From Brasilonema angustatum HA4187-MV1 (GTDB lineage: Bacteria > Cyanobacteriota > Cyanobacteriia > Cyanobacteriales > Nostocaceae): 52,400 nt of DNA. Below the pieces are notes generated by a model that made no database searches, had not been told where the DNA came from, and saw only the letters and a list, made by a program, of their open reading frames with translations. The stretch spans positions 1 through 52,400 of the forward strand of contig JAHHGV010000055.1 of NCBI GenBank assembly GCA_019359695.1, in the 5' to 3' direction. A program made the translations under genes and the position numbers. Shown piece after piece: positions 1 through 7,531 of the stretch (position 1 is its first letter; the number at the start of each line of letters is the position of its first letter).

Positions 1-1
1 A

Positions 2-181
2 ATTGAAGAATTAAAAACTCGGATTAAGGAACTCAGTAGTCAAGCTGTCAAATTTAGTAAAAAAGCAACTGAAGTATGTTTGACAGACCGAGAACAAGCC
101 AAACAGTACAGACAACAAGCAAAAGAAGCTAGTAAACGTAGTCAAGTATTGATACAAGAGTTAAAACGTCAGTCGGTTTAA
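2..181 (+). CDS. C-terminal fragment of a coiled-coil protein
   Basis: The frame is open from the first bases and ends with TAA at 179-181, giving 59 residues of a protein that starts outside the window. The visible part is rich in Lys, Gln and Glu with a heptad-like pattern (IEELKTRIKELSSQA near the start, RQQAKEASKRSQ later), so it is probably a helical coiled coil. No domain is recognised. A terminator follows directly. It lies outside the region carrying the 22-bp phage palindrome, so it is more likely a flanking gene than a phage gene, but this is inference. Confidence 0.55.
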   Translation: MEELKTRIKELSSQAVKFSKKATEVCLTDREQAKQYRQQAKEASKRSQVLIQELKRQSV

Positions 182-187
182 AGTTAA

Positions 188-261
188 AAACTGGCTAACT
201 TTGGGAGTCGCCAGTTTCTAGTTCTACAGATGGAAAGCTCTTCGTGCTGGAAGGGCTTTTT
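188..261 (+). terminator. Tandem hairpins, second with U-tract
   Basis: Two inverted repeats follow the gene ending at 181. The first is AAACTGGC (188-195) with GCCAGTTT (210-217). The second is AGCTCTTC (236-243) with GAAGGGCT (250-257), one G-U pair, followed by TTTT. The second has the form of a rho-independent terminator for the leftmost gene. Confidence 0.6.
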
Positions 262-339
262 ACTATTGTATTGTGTCATTGCATTGTCCCCTTCCGCCAT
301 TCGTGATAAGTTAAGCAGAGTGGTTTAATTATCAAACAA

Positions 340-516
340 TCACAACCTATTAGGCAAAAAACTAAAAGTTTGCGAGTAATCATCATTAGCGATCGCCCAC
401 CCCTCATCTGGTGCAATCACCCCATTGGTTTTGTCATATAATGCTTGACGGCGACGTAAGACGACTATAACTGAAGTGTACCATGTGTAAGTTCTCGGCT
501 TAATACCATCCCGGCG
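340..516 (-). other. In-frame 58-codon open extension after the gp7-like gene's TAA
   Basis: Directly after the TAA of the head-protein gene (517-519, minus strand) the same frame stays open for 58 codons before TGA at 340-342. The translation looks like protein (for example YDKTNGVIAPDEGW and ANDDYSQTFSFLP) and contains no ATG, GTG or TTG start. It therefore looks like the severed C-terminus of the head protein: a nonsense mutation, a readthrough extension, or a base error at 517-519. There is no evidence for independent translation. Confidence 0.5.
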
Positions 517-1428
517 TTAAGGTTTCCATGCTGGCTCAGGTAGTCGCTTGATACCCGCTTGCTTTTCAAAAGATGCGGGTTGATAGATTGGGGTTATTTC
601 AGCGTTTGCAAGAGCTTTTTGCCTTTCAACCCTATAGAACTCAGCTTCTACGATTCCCGCGTCAACCCAAGCTTTTTTGAGGGGCATCTGCGTACATCTG
701 CAACGTGGGTGGATGGGTGGGCGGATACCGTCAGACAATCTGTAAGTTTGCAAATGTCTTGCCAAACAGTAACCGCAGATGATTTTGTCTGATATTGCCA
801 CCCAGGTTACCCACTCAATATCGGCTTGAGAGTAACGTTGTACAGCCGCATCATTGTAAGCTGCGATCGCTTCATATCTGGCTATGGACTCAGCCCTAGA
901 TTTTGTCACTCCTAGCTGCTGCTGCAACGGCTGTAAAACGCGCTGAATTCCCCATCCCTGTACAATGCCCTGCGAGATGATGTTGGTAGCTGTGTCGGCA
1001 AAATTGTCGCCATATCTAAGCAACCTTTGATAAGTACTCTTAGCACTGGCTGCGACCGCTTCAATGGCGATATCAGACAAAGGTTTAAGTTTCTCGTTAC
1101 CTAGCGCTTGAGCAAAAAGCCCAGCGACATCAAACCCTGCGTTGGTCGTGTCTCTGAGAATCTCGCCAAATATCGCCTTGTAACTGTCGGCTTTGTCGGG
1201 GTTTACTATTTGCAGAAGTCCGCCTAACTCTCTAAATATCAAAGCGCGGCGCTGGGATTGCAACAAAGTGGCATTGCTAGAGATATTGCTATAACTTTTG
1301 ACTAAATCTTTCTCTAATGCTCCATAAGCAGTTTCTAGGGCACGGTTTAAGCGAGCTATTGCTTTATCTTCCATGCCTTTGATTTGCTCATCGTATCTAG
1401 CAGCAATTGTTAGTACTTCTTGCGACAT
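517..1428 (-). CDS. Phage head morphogenesis protein, Mu F / SPP1 gp7-like
   Basis: This is a minor head protein of the family that associates with the portal and enters the procapsid. The C-terminal part carries the family signature: ISDKIICGYCLARH, then IRPPIHPRCRC, a metal-binding-like Cys/His cluster at about residues 215-245 of 303. The first 150 residues look helical. I use the second ATG (MSQEVL) because GGAG lies 8 nt before it; an upstream ATG at 1443 would add five residues. A 22-bp palindrome sits 18 nt upstream. The gene is last in a minus-strand operon with a cytosine methyltransferase, opposite to all other head genes. The frame continues openly beyond the stop. Confidence 0.8.
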   Translation of the reverse strand: MSQEVLTIAARYDEQIKGMEDKAIARLNRALETAYGALEKDLVKSYSNISSNATLLQSQRRALIFRELGGLLQIVNPDKADSYKAIFGEILRDTTNAGFDVAGLFAQALGNEKLKPLSDIAIEAVAASAKSTYQRLLRYGDNFADTATNIISQGIVQGWGIQRVLQPLQQQLGVTKSRAESIARYEAIAAYNDAAVQRYSQADIEWVTWVAISDKIICGYCLARHLQTYRLSDGIRPPIHPRCRCTQMPLKKAWVDAGIVEAEFYRVERQKALANAEITPIYQPASFEKQAGIKRLPEPAWKP

Positions 1429-1446
1429 TTTTAATCTCCACATCCC

Positions 1447-1468
1447 GTTAACGTAAAGTTACGGTAAC
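1447..1468. promoter_or_regulatory. 22-bp palindrome, copy 1
   Basis: GTTAACGTAAA then GTTACGGTAAC, flanked by CCC/GGG that extend the palindrome. It lies between the methyltransferase stop and the head-protein start on the minus strand, the usual place for this family just before a start codon. Confidence 0.85.
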
Positions 1469-1474
1469 GGGAAA

Positions 1475-2455
1475 TTAACGTCTTTGATAGTGCCTGAATA
1501 GTTGCTTAAGTATTGCCTCATACAACTTAGTCGGGACGCCATTCCCAATTATAGAACCAGCTACTCGTGTTTCTTCTGGCAAGATATACCAATGCGGCAT
1601 GGTTTGTAGCATCGCCATGTCTTTGATTGACAACGTTAACCAGTCGCCTTTATACCAAACATCAAAGAATGAGCGACGATTGCTGCCATGTGAATCTGAA
1701 AACAAAGCGCAGGTTATAACTGGTGCGGATTCCCAAAAATGTTTGACTGCTAAATTCTTGCCGTGATAGCTTCGCTTTTGTATCAGGAAAGTGTAAGAAT
1801 CAGGGTAGCATGTGCGTACTGCATTTAATGCATTGATTTGTGCTGGCGATGGACAGATTTCTTTCATGGATTCAATGCGATCGCCTAAAACCTCTCCCCA
1901 ACTAACAGGACGCTGCATCGGAGGTAAACCCACAGGTGTTCCATTGCGGCAACACGTCAAAAAAAGACGCTCCCTGCGCTGTGGGACGCCATAAAAGTTT
2001 GCATTAAGCACGTCATAAGTTATGCTGTAGCCTAGGTTGCTGAGTGCGCACATAATTAGTTTTATAGATTCTGTGGCAAAGTAACCCCTAACCTGCTCTA
2101 AAGTGAAATAGTATGGTCGTAGCGCGGTTATCGCATTCACTATACCAATTGCCGCTTTTAAGTCTTGCTCTGTTTCTTTCCCCTCAGAATTAGCTGCCGA
2201 AAAGTTTTTGCATGATGGGCTGGCGTGCAAAAGCATCCAGTCATCTCCCATGTAAGGAATCCAGTTCACTGATTCTACTGGGGTTCTTAAGAGTTCTGTA
2301 CTTGGATAGTTTTTTGCGTAGCAGTCGGCGATCGCAGTTGATAGCTCAACTCTGCCTGGGTCATACTCTACCGCTAGATCTGTCTTTAAACCCATTTCAT
2401 GAATAGCGGTGTCTAGGACACCACCACCGCTGAATAATACAGCAATTTTGCTCAT
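1475..2455 (-). CDS. DNA (cytosine-5) methyltransferase
   Basis: The protein would transfer methyl from S-adenosylmethionine to C5 of cytosine. It is 326 aa, the usual size for a stand-alone enzyme. Motif I is LFSGGGVLD (7-15). The catalytic loop is SPSCKNFS with Cys82, an SC in place of the common PC. Motif VI is LEQV, a variant of ENV, and motif VIII is PQRRER (about 158-163). Motif X, IGNGVPTKLYEAI, is near the C-terminus. No endonuclease gene is next to it, so self-protection, host-restriction evasion or regulation is likelier than restriction-modification. It starts 12 nt after the preceding gene with an AGAGGA-type ribosome site. The target is not predictable from sequence. Confidence 0.9.
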   Translation of the reverse strand: MSKIAVLFSGGGVLDTAIHEMGLKTDLAVEYDPGRVELSTAIADCYAKNYPSTELLRTPVESVNWIPYMGDDWMLLHASPSCKNFSAANSEGKETEQDLKAAIGIVNAITALRPYYFTLEQVRGYFATESIKLIMCALSNLGYSITYDVLNANFYGVPQRRERLFLTCCRNGTPVGLPPMQRPVSWGEVLGDRIESMKEICPSPAQINALNAVRTCYPDSYTFLIQKRSYHGKNLAVKHFWESAPVITCALFSDSHGSNRRSFFDVWYKGDWLTLSIKDMAMLQTMPHWYILPEETRVAGSIIGNGVPTKLYEAILKQLFRHYQRR

Positions 2456-2467
2456 AACTGTCCTCTG

Positions 2468-2740
2468 TTATTTTACTGATTTTTTAGTTCGTGTTTTTGT
2501 GGGCGCAGTTGGTATCTCTACTGGCTTAGGTGGGCAAAGAGTATTAGGATTAATTGGCTCTATAGTGTGTTTAAAAATCTTGAAATCAGTCCAGCCCTGC
2601 CTACGCATCATCATAATTACTTCCGTCACTTCTTCCAGCGATCGCAATTCTCCATCTGTCGCTGTCCGCACCCATCCTGGGCTGCTCACATGGTCGCCTT
2701 CCCACCAGTGATAAAGCTTATAAACTGTTAATTTGCTCAT
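2468..2740 (-). CDS. Small hypothetical phage protein
   Basis: 90 aa from the ATG of MSKLTVYKLYHWWEGD; an upstream in-frame ATG at 2764 lies inside the preceding gene and is less likely. The N-terminal half is compact, with YHWWEGD and SSPGWVRTATDGEL. The C-terminus is a Pro/Lys/Thr-rich tail (PTKTRTKKSVK) that looks disordered. No family is recognised. It is second in the operon that ends with the methyltransferase and head-protein genes, starting 1 nt after the stop of the first gene, which suggests translational coupling. Confidence 0.6.
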   Translation of the reverse strand: MSKLTVYKLYHWWEGDHVSSPGWVRTATDGELRSLEEVTEVIMMMRRQGWTDFKIFKHTIEPINPNTLCPPKPVEIPTAPTKTRTKKSVK

Positions 2741-2741
2741 T

Positions 2742-2927
2742 TTATCTGGATTTAATTTCAACAATTTCTTGACCTTTCCAAATTCTTGCAGCTCGCTCTT
2801 TCGCAGTTTTTTGGGTCAAATCATCACACACAACAAATATGCGATCATCTTCCTTAATCGCATGATTATTAGAAATGAATGCCGCATATAACTCTACTTT
2901 TGGCACAAATACAAAATACTTTTTCAT
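2742..2927 (-). CDS. Small hypothetical phage protein, first gene of the minus operon
   Basis: 61 aa starting MKKYFVFVPKVELYAAF and ending with IWKGQEIVEIKSR. The sequence alternates beta-like and charged segments and has no recognised motif. GGAAGGAAATG-like bases before the ATG supply a ribosome site. A strong promoter of the shared TGCCCA class lies at 2953-2981, and a 22-bp palindrome lies upstream of that, so this gene should head the operon that runs to the head protein. Confidence 0.55.
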   Translation of the reverse strand: MKKYFVFVPKVELYAAFISNNHAIKEDDRIFVVCDDLTQKTAKERAARIWKGQEIVEIKSR

Positions 2928-2952
2928 TTCCTTCCCATCACTTTATGCCTTT

Positions 2953-2981
2953 AATATGACATAATGGGCATAAAACGTCAA
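2953..2981 (-). promoter_or_regulatory. Promoter with TGCCCA operator in the spacer
   Basis: On the minus strand, TTGACG (2976-2981), a 17-nt spacer and CATATT (2953-2958). The spacer contains ATGCCCA, the half-site shared by other early promoters here. A 22-bp palindrome starts 6 nt upstream of the -35 box. Confidence 0.65.
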
Positions 2982-2987
2982 GTTCTG

Positions 2988-3009
2988 GTTATAGTAAAGT
3001 TACGGTAAC
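2988..3009. promoter_or_regulatory. 22-bp palindrome, copy 2
   Basis: GTTATAGTAAA then GTTACGGTAAC, in the divergent region between the minus-strand operon (start 2927) and the scaffold gene (start 3047). It could serve both directions. Confidence 0.85.
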
Positions 3010-3046
3010 CGGGAGATATCATAGTGCAAGAGGTAGGGATAAAAAT

Positions 3047-3685
3047 ATGAACGATTACAGTAATGCTTTAGAGTTTTTAGGGAAGCAGGAAGGTGGTGCT
3101 GAGCACAAAGAAGCAGTGCTAGCTTATGTAAGAGTTGTACTGGAGGAAAGTAAAGATAAGCAAACTAAATTAAGAGATGCGACCGCAAAGCTTAAGCGAT
3201 TAAGTGAAGTGGCTGGCGGCACCGAAGAGGAGTTAGAAAATAAATTATCTGATTTGCAAAGACAGGTCAAGGAATTGACCACAGAGCGTGATAAATTAAA
3301 AACTACAACAGAAGCCGATACAAAAGAATTAGAGAAATTCAGGGCTGAAAAAGTACAGCGAGAGAAAGAAACTAAGATGAAATCGCTTGCTGAGAAAGCA
3401 GGCGCAGATTACGAAGCTTTTAATCAATTATTTAGCGATTTGCCTGTAGAACTTGTGGGCGAAACCGTAACGGTGAAAGAAGGGGAAAAATCTTTGAGTC
3501 TGGACGAGTATTTGCAAGCACAGCCTGCGTGGAAGAAAGCTGCACTATTTTCTAACCAGCAAGAGAGCCAAAACAACAAATTACCGGGTGCGCCACCAAG
3601 CGGAAACCAAGCCAGGGAAGGTGGCTACTTAGGGGATGCTTACATCAATAGCCGTTATAACCCAGCACGCTTTGGCAAAAAATGA
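3047..3685 (+). CDS. Capsid scaffolding protein, GP20-like
   Basis: 212 aa placed directly before the capsid genes, as scaffolds are. Residues 35-120 form a long charged coiled coil (KLKRLSEVAGGTEEELENK, then LSDLQRQVKELTTERDKLK). The C-terminal 40 residues are Gly/Asn/Pro-rich and end NPARFGKK, a basic tail of the kind that contacts the capsid shell. It would fill the procapsid during assembly and then leave or be cleaved. The start is the ATG after AGGTAGGG. Assignment rests on position, length and coiled coil; no catalytic residues are expected. Confidence 0.7.
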   Translation: MNDYSNALEFLGKQEGGAEHKEAVLAYVRVVLEESKDKQTKLRDATAKLKRLSEVAGGTEEELENKLSDLQRQVKELTTERDKLKTTTEADTKELEKFRAEKVQREKETKMKSLAEKAGADYEAFNQLFSDLPVELVGETVTVKEGEKSLSLDEYLQAQPAWKKAALFSNQQESQNNKLPGAPPSGNQAREGGYLGDAYINSRYNPARFGKK

Positions 3686-3688
3686 CTC

Positions 3689-3710
3689 GTTATCGTAACG
3701 TTACAGTAAC
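3689..3710. promoter_or_regulatory. 22-bp palindrome, copy 3
   Basis: GTTATCGTAAC then GTTACAGTAAC, with CTC/GAG flanks extending the palindrome. It begins 3 nt after the scaffold stop and opens the long leader of the capsid genes. Confidence 0.85.
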
Positions 3711-4008
3711 GAGAGGAGATCGCTCTTGACTAAGAACTAGCAGTAAGCTAATGTAATGTCAATGGGCGATCTGGGTAAGCCTAAAAACCAGGTATATTAC
3801 TGTCTTGGCAGTTAGCAGGTCTAGCGCGGCAGTAAAGAACGCCACAGATGGGTGGCAAATAGCTAAAACCTGAATTGAAGCGCAGATGGGCGCAACGTGG
3901 CGATCTGGGTAAGCCTAAAAACCAGGTATATTGCTGAAATGGCGAAGCAGCAAAGAATGTTACAGATGGGTAGCGCGAGCCGATGTAAAGCTTTTGGATA
4001 AAGCGATG
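3711..4008 (+). repeat. Capsid-operon leader with a duplicated ~135-nt structured unit
   Basis: A 38-nt sequence (3765-3802) recurs at 3899-3936 with one mismatch and contains CTGG…CCAG arms around GTAAGCCTAAAAA. Each copy is followed by a related segment, GCAG(T/C)AAAGAA…ACAGATGGGT. Three short hairpins have different stems around the same loop AGATGG: GCCAC/GTGGC (3841-3856), GCGC/GCGC (3880-3893) and GTTAC/GTAGC (3959-3974, one G-U). Conserved loops with changing stems suggest RNA structure. An ORF reaching back to 3931 would translate part of the second unit, but coding there looks poor. Role unknown. Confidence 0.55.
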
Positions 4009-4632
4009 TCAAGCGCAGGAATGAGAAGTTTTCCGGTAATAGTTACCGCGTATCAAGCATGGCTTGGGGAGGCGGCAAACTACAACACAATGATGCCGCA
4101 TGGTGCCCAGATCAATCCGGTAGGGATAGATCCAATAGATAAGGTGACTTTAACAGTATCGGGTGCGATCGCCGCAAATGCCACCAAAATTATATTGACT
4201 CAGCCGCTAAACAATTCGCTGGGCATTCAATCTGGGATGACGCTGACGTTCGGTTCTACATCAGTCATCACTAGCGAGTGGACATCTCCAGCCAGCAAAG
4301 AAATATTGATATTCCCATCGTCAGGGACAATTGCAGATGCAGCGACTTATGCATTTCCAGGGTATGGAGCACGACCAATCAGAGATGGTATTGCTGTAGG
4401 CAGAACATTTGCTGAGCGCGATGCTGGTGCAATGTTTGGGTTGGCGGACGCTAACGATGATGAGATTTACCTTGTTGCTTTCCCGAAACCAGATGTAATA
4501 CATGATAACGATATAGATCTGATTCGGCATGGTACAAGAATTAGAGAAAACTACTTACCAAACTTTTCAACGTACGCAGCCGGGTTACAAACAAAACTGC
4601 GCAATTCTTATCAAATGTATTTAGCGGCTTAA
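4009..4632 (+). CDS. Probable head decoration protein
   Basis: 207 aa from MSSAGMRSFPVIV; the frame is open upstream to 3931, but that part is leader-repeat sequence. Position between scaffold and major capsid fits a decoration or head-stabilising protein. The middle (KVTLTVSGAIAANATKIILT and GMTLTFGSTSVITSEW) is beta-rich, with Thr/Ser/Ile-Val alternation like a small beta-barrel. The C-terminal third contains AVGRTFAERDAGAMFG and then DDEIYLVAFP. No ribosome site is convincing, which leaves the start uncertain. It could instead be a DUF2190-like capsid accessory protein. Confidence 0.5.
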   Translation, partial: SSAGMRSFPVIVTAYQAWLGEAANYNTMMPHGAQINPVGIDPIDKVTLTVSGAIAANATKIILTQPLNNSLGIQSGMTLTFGSTSVITSEWTSPASKEILIFPSSGTIADAATYAFPGYGARPIRDGIAVGRTFAERDAGAMFGLADANDDEIYLVAFPKPDVIHDNDIDLIRHGTRIRENYLPNFSTYAAGLQTKLRNSYQMYLAA

Positions 4633-4642
4633 GAGAGAAAAA

Positions 4643-5881
4643 ATGGCTTTTAGTACACTTCAAGACGTTATAACTCTCCTCTCCAAGCCAGGACGGGACG
4701 GGTTTTCTGATTTCGATAAGCTGACAATCAGCCCAATCTTACAATTCGGGACTGATGATCAGCCTTATCTACTTCAAACCTTGCTGCCAGAGCAATTAAA
4801 GCCCAAAAATCAATACACAGAAGGTGCAATAGAGTACATCTCTTCATTAGCAAAAGCAGGTAGCAGTTACTCGCCAACCGACATCAACAAAGGTGGAAAC
4901 CGCGTGGCTATGCTTGATGTCAAGCTTGGATTTACTAATCAAAAGGATGTACTTGATGTTGCATCCTATGAGACTATTCACGATATCTTGCAACTATCTG
5001 GTGATTCAGCAAACTCCCCAGGATTGCAAGAAGCTGCTGAGCGCCTATTGAATTGGACAGAAAATAACATTACCAAGCCAATGATGGACTTAAATGAGGT
5101 CTATCGTTCGCAGGCAATTCTTGATGGTAGAGTCAGGAGGCGTGGAGCGAATGGTTATTCGGAGGATGTCATCTACCCAACTGCGCCAGGACAAAGAATA
5201 GATGTTCCTGGTGGAACAGTTGGTGCGCCAGCGGGATGGAATAACACATCCGGTTATGATGTCGTTGCTGATGTCCTCAACATCCAAGCGGCAGCACGCC
5301 AAAAGGGCTTGGAAATTGTCCGCATGATTTCTAACTATGATGTGAAGATAAAATTCATGCGGAACGACGTGGTGAGATCCCATTTCTTTGGGGTAACACT
5401 GCGACCAACTCAGCAAAATGATGGCATAGCTGTAGGCAGTCTCCCTGCGATTATTGATGAGGATGCTGTAGATGTACTTTTGCGCGGATATCGCTTGCCG
5501 CGATGGGAAACCTACGACAAAACTTACAACCAACGGAACCCAACGACAGGGCTGCTGGAGCAAAAACGCTACTTTGATCGCACCAACCCAACTAACGGTA
5601 AAGAATATGACCCCATCTTATTTGTTTGCCGCACCAACCGCAACATAGTTGTCCCCTTACCTAATCCTATAGGGCAAGTCAACCTAACCAACGTTCTGGG
5701 CTACTATGCTATTGGTCGCTGTGTAGGTCATCCTGCGCCAGGTAGAATAATGAATCGCTTACTGGAAGATAGTTTGCATCCGCCTAGCTTTACCTGCGAG
5801 TTAATCCAGGAAGGCTTGCCAGTTTTACAATCACCCGAATCTTTCTTTGTTCTTAACGTGTACCGTCCATCAGCGGCTTAA
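4643..5881 (+). CDS. Major capsid protein, gpE-like
   Basis: 412 aa, 10 nt after the preceding stop with AAGAGAGAA before ATG. Features match the lambda gpE-type capsid family: an N-terminal arm, a central PGGTVGAPAGWNN turn, VVADVLNIQAAARQKG helix, SNYDVKIKFMRNDVVR, and a C-terminal strand-rich domain (RNIVVPLPNPIG, FTCELIQEGLPVLQSPESFFVL). Located after scaffold and decoration-like genes, it should form the head shell in several hundred copies. The ORF is intact. Gene order and length are strong support; the fold is inferred from family resemblance. Confidence 0.75.
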   Translation: MAFSTLQDVITLLSKPGRDGFSDFDKLTISPILQFGTDDQPYLLQTLLPEQLKPKNQYTEGAIEYISSLAKAGSSYSPTDINKGGNRVAMLDVKLGFTNQKDVLDVASYETIHDILQLSGDSANSPGLQEAAERLLNWTENNITKPMMDLNEVYRSQAILDGRVRRRGANGYSEDVIYPTAPGQRIDVPGGTVGAPAGWNNTSGYDVVADVLNIQAAARQKGLEIVRMISNYDVKIKFMRNDVVRSHFFGVTLRPTQQNDGIAVGSLPAIIDEDAVDVLLRGYRLPRWETYDKTYNQRNPTTGLLEQKRYFDRTNPTNGKEYDPILFVCRTNRNIVVPLPNPIGQVNLTNVLGYYAIGRCVGHPAPGRIMNRLLEDSLHPPSFTCELIQEGLPVLQSPESFFVLNVYRPSAA

Positions 5882-5931
5882 CACTTCCAGGGCTAAAAGC
5901 CACTGAGTTCCTAAGCTCCCGCGAGGTTTTT

Positions 5932-6162
5932 ATGATTCATGAAGGTGCTGAAGTTGTCAAAGTTACAAATATCATTGTTTCTTTTATCGAGTACAAGTTG
6001 GTAAATGGCGATGATACTTACGAGACAAAAGTAACAAGTACAATTCGGACTAGAATTGATGAAGTGATGGGCATCCTCACCTTAGGTATTGGGGTGATGC
6101 AATCATGCCCAGATGCATACTTAGACCCACAAGCCACGGAGAACTGGACAAATGCAGATTGA
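5932..6162 (+). CDS. Small phage protein of the head-tail region
   Basis: 76 aa, MIHEGAEVVKVTNIIV to TENWTNAD, with GCGAGGTTTTT before the ATG and no strong ribosome site. It overlaps the next gene by 11 nt, which suggests coupling. No motif is recognised. Its place between capsid and connector genes suggests a head-completion accessory role, by position only. Confidence 0.5.
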   Translation: MIHEGAEVVKVTNIIVSFIEYKLVNGDDTYETKVTSTIRTRIDEVMGILTLGIGVMQSCPDAYLDPQATENWTNAD

Positions 6163-6319
6163 TTTAGAACGCCCAGTGCTGTACAACGGGAAAACGTTTT
6201 ATCCTGACGAGCAAGGGAAAGCGGAGGTTCCGGAGGAGGTAGCGATCGCATTAGGTCTTATTAAACCTCCCACTTCTGACACTCCCACCAAAACCCAATC
6301 ATCAACTACCAAAAAGTGA
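6152..6319 (+). CDS. Small protein, 55 aa, head-tail joining region
   Basis: The ATG at 6152 lies in the end of the previous gene and the stop TGA overlaps the ATG of the next one (TGATG). The sequence starts MQIDLERPVLYNGKTFYP and has the short pattern 'YNGKTFYPDEQGKAEVP' followed by a Pro/Thr/Ser tail ending SSTTKK. Overlaps on both sides and coding-like composition support translation. Similar small proteins with an 'xxGKxYxPGE' core occur between capsid and connector genes in other phages, but function is unknown. Confidence 0.6.
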   Translation: MQIDLERPVLYNGKTFYPDEQGKAEVPEEVAIALGLIKPPTSDTPTKTQSSTTKK

Positions 6320-6678
6320 TGCCATTAACAACCATCGCTACTGCAATTGATGCTTTTGTCAAAATCCCCGCTGTTGCCCAGCTTTACGAAGATTCAGACC
6401 TCGCTCATGTAGAAAATATTCTCGTTTCTACAGCAGGCACCTTAAAGCAAGGAGGAGTAGGATATCGCATCTATGCTGCTGCCAAAGCTTACCTAGGTAC
6501 GCATCCTGAACTTAGATTTGTAGAAGTTCATGATGGAACCAAGATTGGCAATATTGATGCGCTATTAAAATCTTTTGACGCTTTACAAGCTCAGGAAGAC
6601 AACAATCTCTTTACAAAAACCGCTTTTCGCGTGACACCATTTATAACAACTAGTGTACGCAAATTCGCTGAGCCATGA
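6319..6678 (+). CDS. Head-tail connector-like protein
   Basis: 119 aa from ATG at 6319 (a GTG at 6316 would add one residue). The sequence is mostly helical, MPLTTIATAIDAFVKIPAVA, then AYLGTHPELRFVEVHDGTK. Length, helical character and place between capsid and tail-completion genes fit a neck protein that caps the portal. It overlaps the next gene by 4 nt (ATGA). No diagnostic motif is present, so the call depends mainly on synteny. Confidence 0.45.
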   Translation: MPLTTIATAIDAFVKIPAVAQLYEDSDLAHVENILVSTAGTLKQGGVGYRIYAAAKAYLGTHPELRFVEVHDGTKIGNIDALLKSFDALQAQEDNNLFTKTAFRVTPFITTSVRKFAEP

Positions 6679-7073
6679 GAAAAATACTGGGGTCTAGAAA
6701 AGTTTTCGAGCACGCCACCATCACCTTTGGGATAATCGAACCCACATGTGATTTGGACGAGCGTGGTAACTTTGCTCAAAAGAAAACCACAATAACCTTG
6801 GTGGCGCAGATAGATCGCAGTGGCACCAGCACTGGCAAGCAAGGAGATACTGAAGCTTACGCTACCAGTGAGCGCTTGATGAGTGGGCATTTGGTACAAC
6901 CAACTAAAATGCCATCAGGCTTAGTCCCAGGCATTATTGGTCGGATTGAATTTCCAGATGGAGAGATTAATAATTGTCGCTTGTTACCGTCTTCTCAGAT
7001 TTCATGGAAGATAATCAAATGCGATCGCATTAACTTATCCGTTGGTGCTGGTGCTATAGCTCGTCAAACCTAA
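6675..7073 (+). CDS. Head closure / tail adaptor-like protein
   Basis: 132 aa with beta-rich segments (ATITFGIIEPTCDLDERG, then TTITLVAQIDRSG; later IIGRIEFPDGEINNCRLLP). The ATGA overlap with the previous gene indicates coupling. Between the connector-like protein and the Mu gpG-like gene, phages normally encode a head-closure or stopper protein, and the size fits. No motif proves it. It is followed after 5 nt by a 22-bp palindrome. Confidence 0.45.
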   Translation: MRKILGSRKVFEHATITFGIIEPTCDLDERGNFAQKKTTITLVAQIDRSGTSTGKQGDTEAYATSERLMSGHLVQPTKMPSGLVPGIIGRIEFPDGEINNCRLLPSSQISWKIIKCDRINLSVGAGAIARQT

Positions 7074-7078
7074 CTCCC

Positions 7079-7100
7079 GTTACCGTAACGTTACCATAAC
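7079..7100. promoter_or_regulatory. 22-bp palindrome, copy 4
   Basis: GTTACCGTAAC then GTTACCATAAC. It occupies the whole gap between two late genes and ends 2 nt before the ATG at 7103, so it replaces a normal ribosome site. Confidence 0.85.
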
Positions 7101-7102
7101 CA

Positions 7103-7531
7103 ATGGCTGCAACTTTTACCGTCAAAATAAACGAAAAAAGCCTGGGAAATTTCCGAGGGTTGCCGGATCAGATAAGGAATATGCGCAAGCCCATGCAAAA
7201 TGCTCTTGCTTATCTGGAAGCGGAAACCAAGAAACAGTTTGTATCCGAAACTGACCCAGATGGTCGTGCGTGGGCAAGTTTAAAACCCAGCACTTTGGCG
7301 AGGAAGAAAAGCGGAGCTATTGGGAGAGAAACGGGTGCGATGATCAACTCTATCTTTACCAGGTTAACGGGAGATCTGCAAGGAGAAATTGGTTTAAGCG
7401 TTGAGTATGCGCTTTACTTCAGCGAAGGAACAGAGAAAATGGCAGCGCGTCCAATCCTGGGATTTAATAATACTAGAGAAGCAAAAGTGATGTCACTTTT
7501 TGAGATCTATATAGGAGATCTTGTGAGATGA
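7103..7531 (+). CDS. Phage virion morphogenesis protein, Mu gpG-like
   Basis: 142 aa. It shows the family layout: an N-terminal helix (LRGLPDQIRN region), then ETDPDGRAWASLKPST with LARKKSG, and later RETGAMINSIF, the 'P.G..W..L…TG.L..S' pattern of tail-completion proteins. The C-terminal part has EYALYFSEGTEKMAARPILG. In other myophages this protein helps complete the tail or join head and tail. The start is directly after a 22-bp palindrome and lacks a clear ribosome site. It overlaps the next gene by 4 nt (ATGA). Confidence 0.75.
   Translation: MAATFTVKINEKSLGNFRGLPDQIRNMRKPMQNALAYLEAETKKQFVSETDPDGRAWASLKPSTLARKKSGAIGRETGAMINSIFTRLTGDLQGEIGLSVEYALYFSEGTEKMAARPILGFNNTREAKVMSLFEIYIGDLVR

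Noticed and set aside
3711-4008. Group I/II intron or known ribozyme in the capsid leader
   Set aside because: No intron core motifs, no exon interruption and no hammerhead core were found.
5090-5563. 157-aa minus-strand ORF within the capsid gene
   Set aside because: Antisense shadow of a well-supported capsid gene, with no ribosome site.
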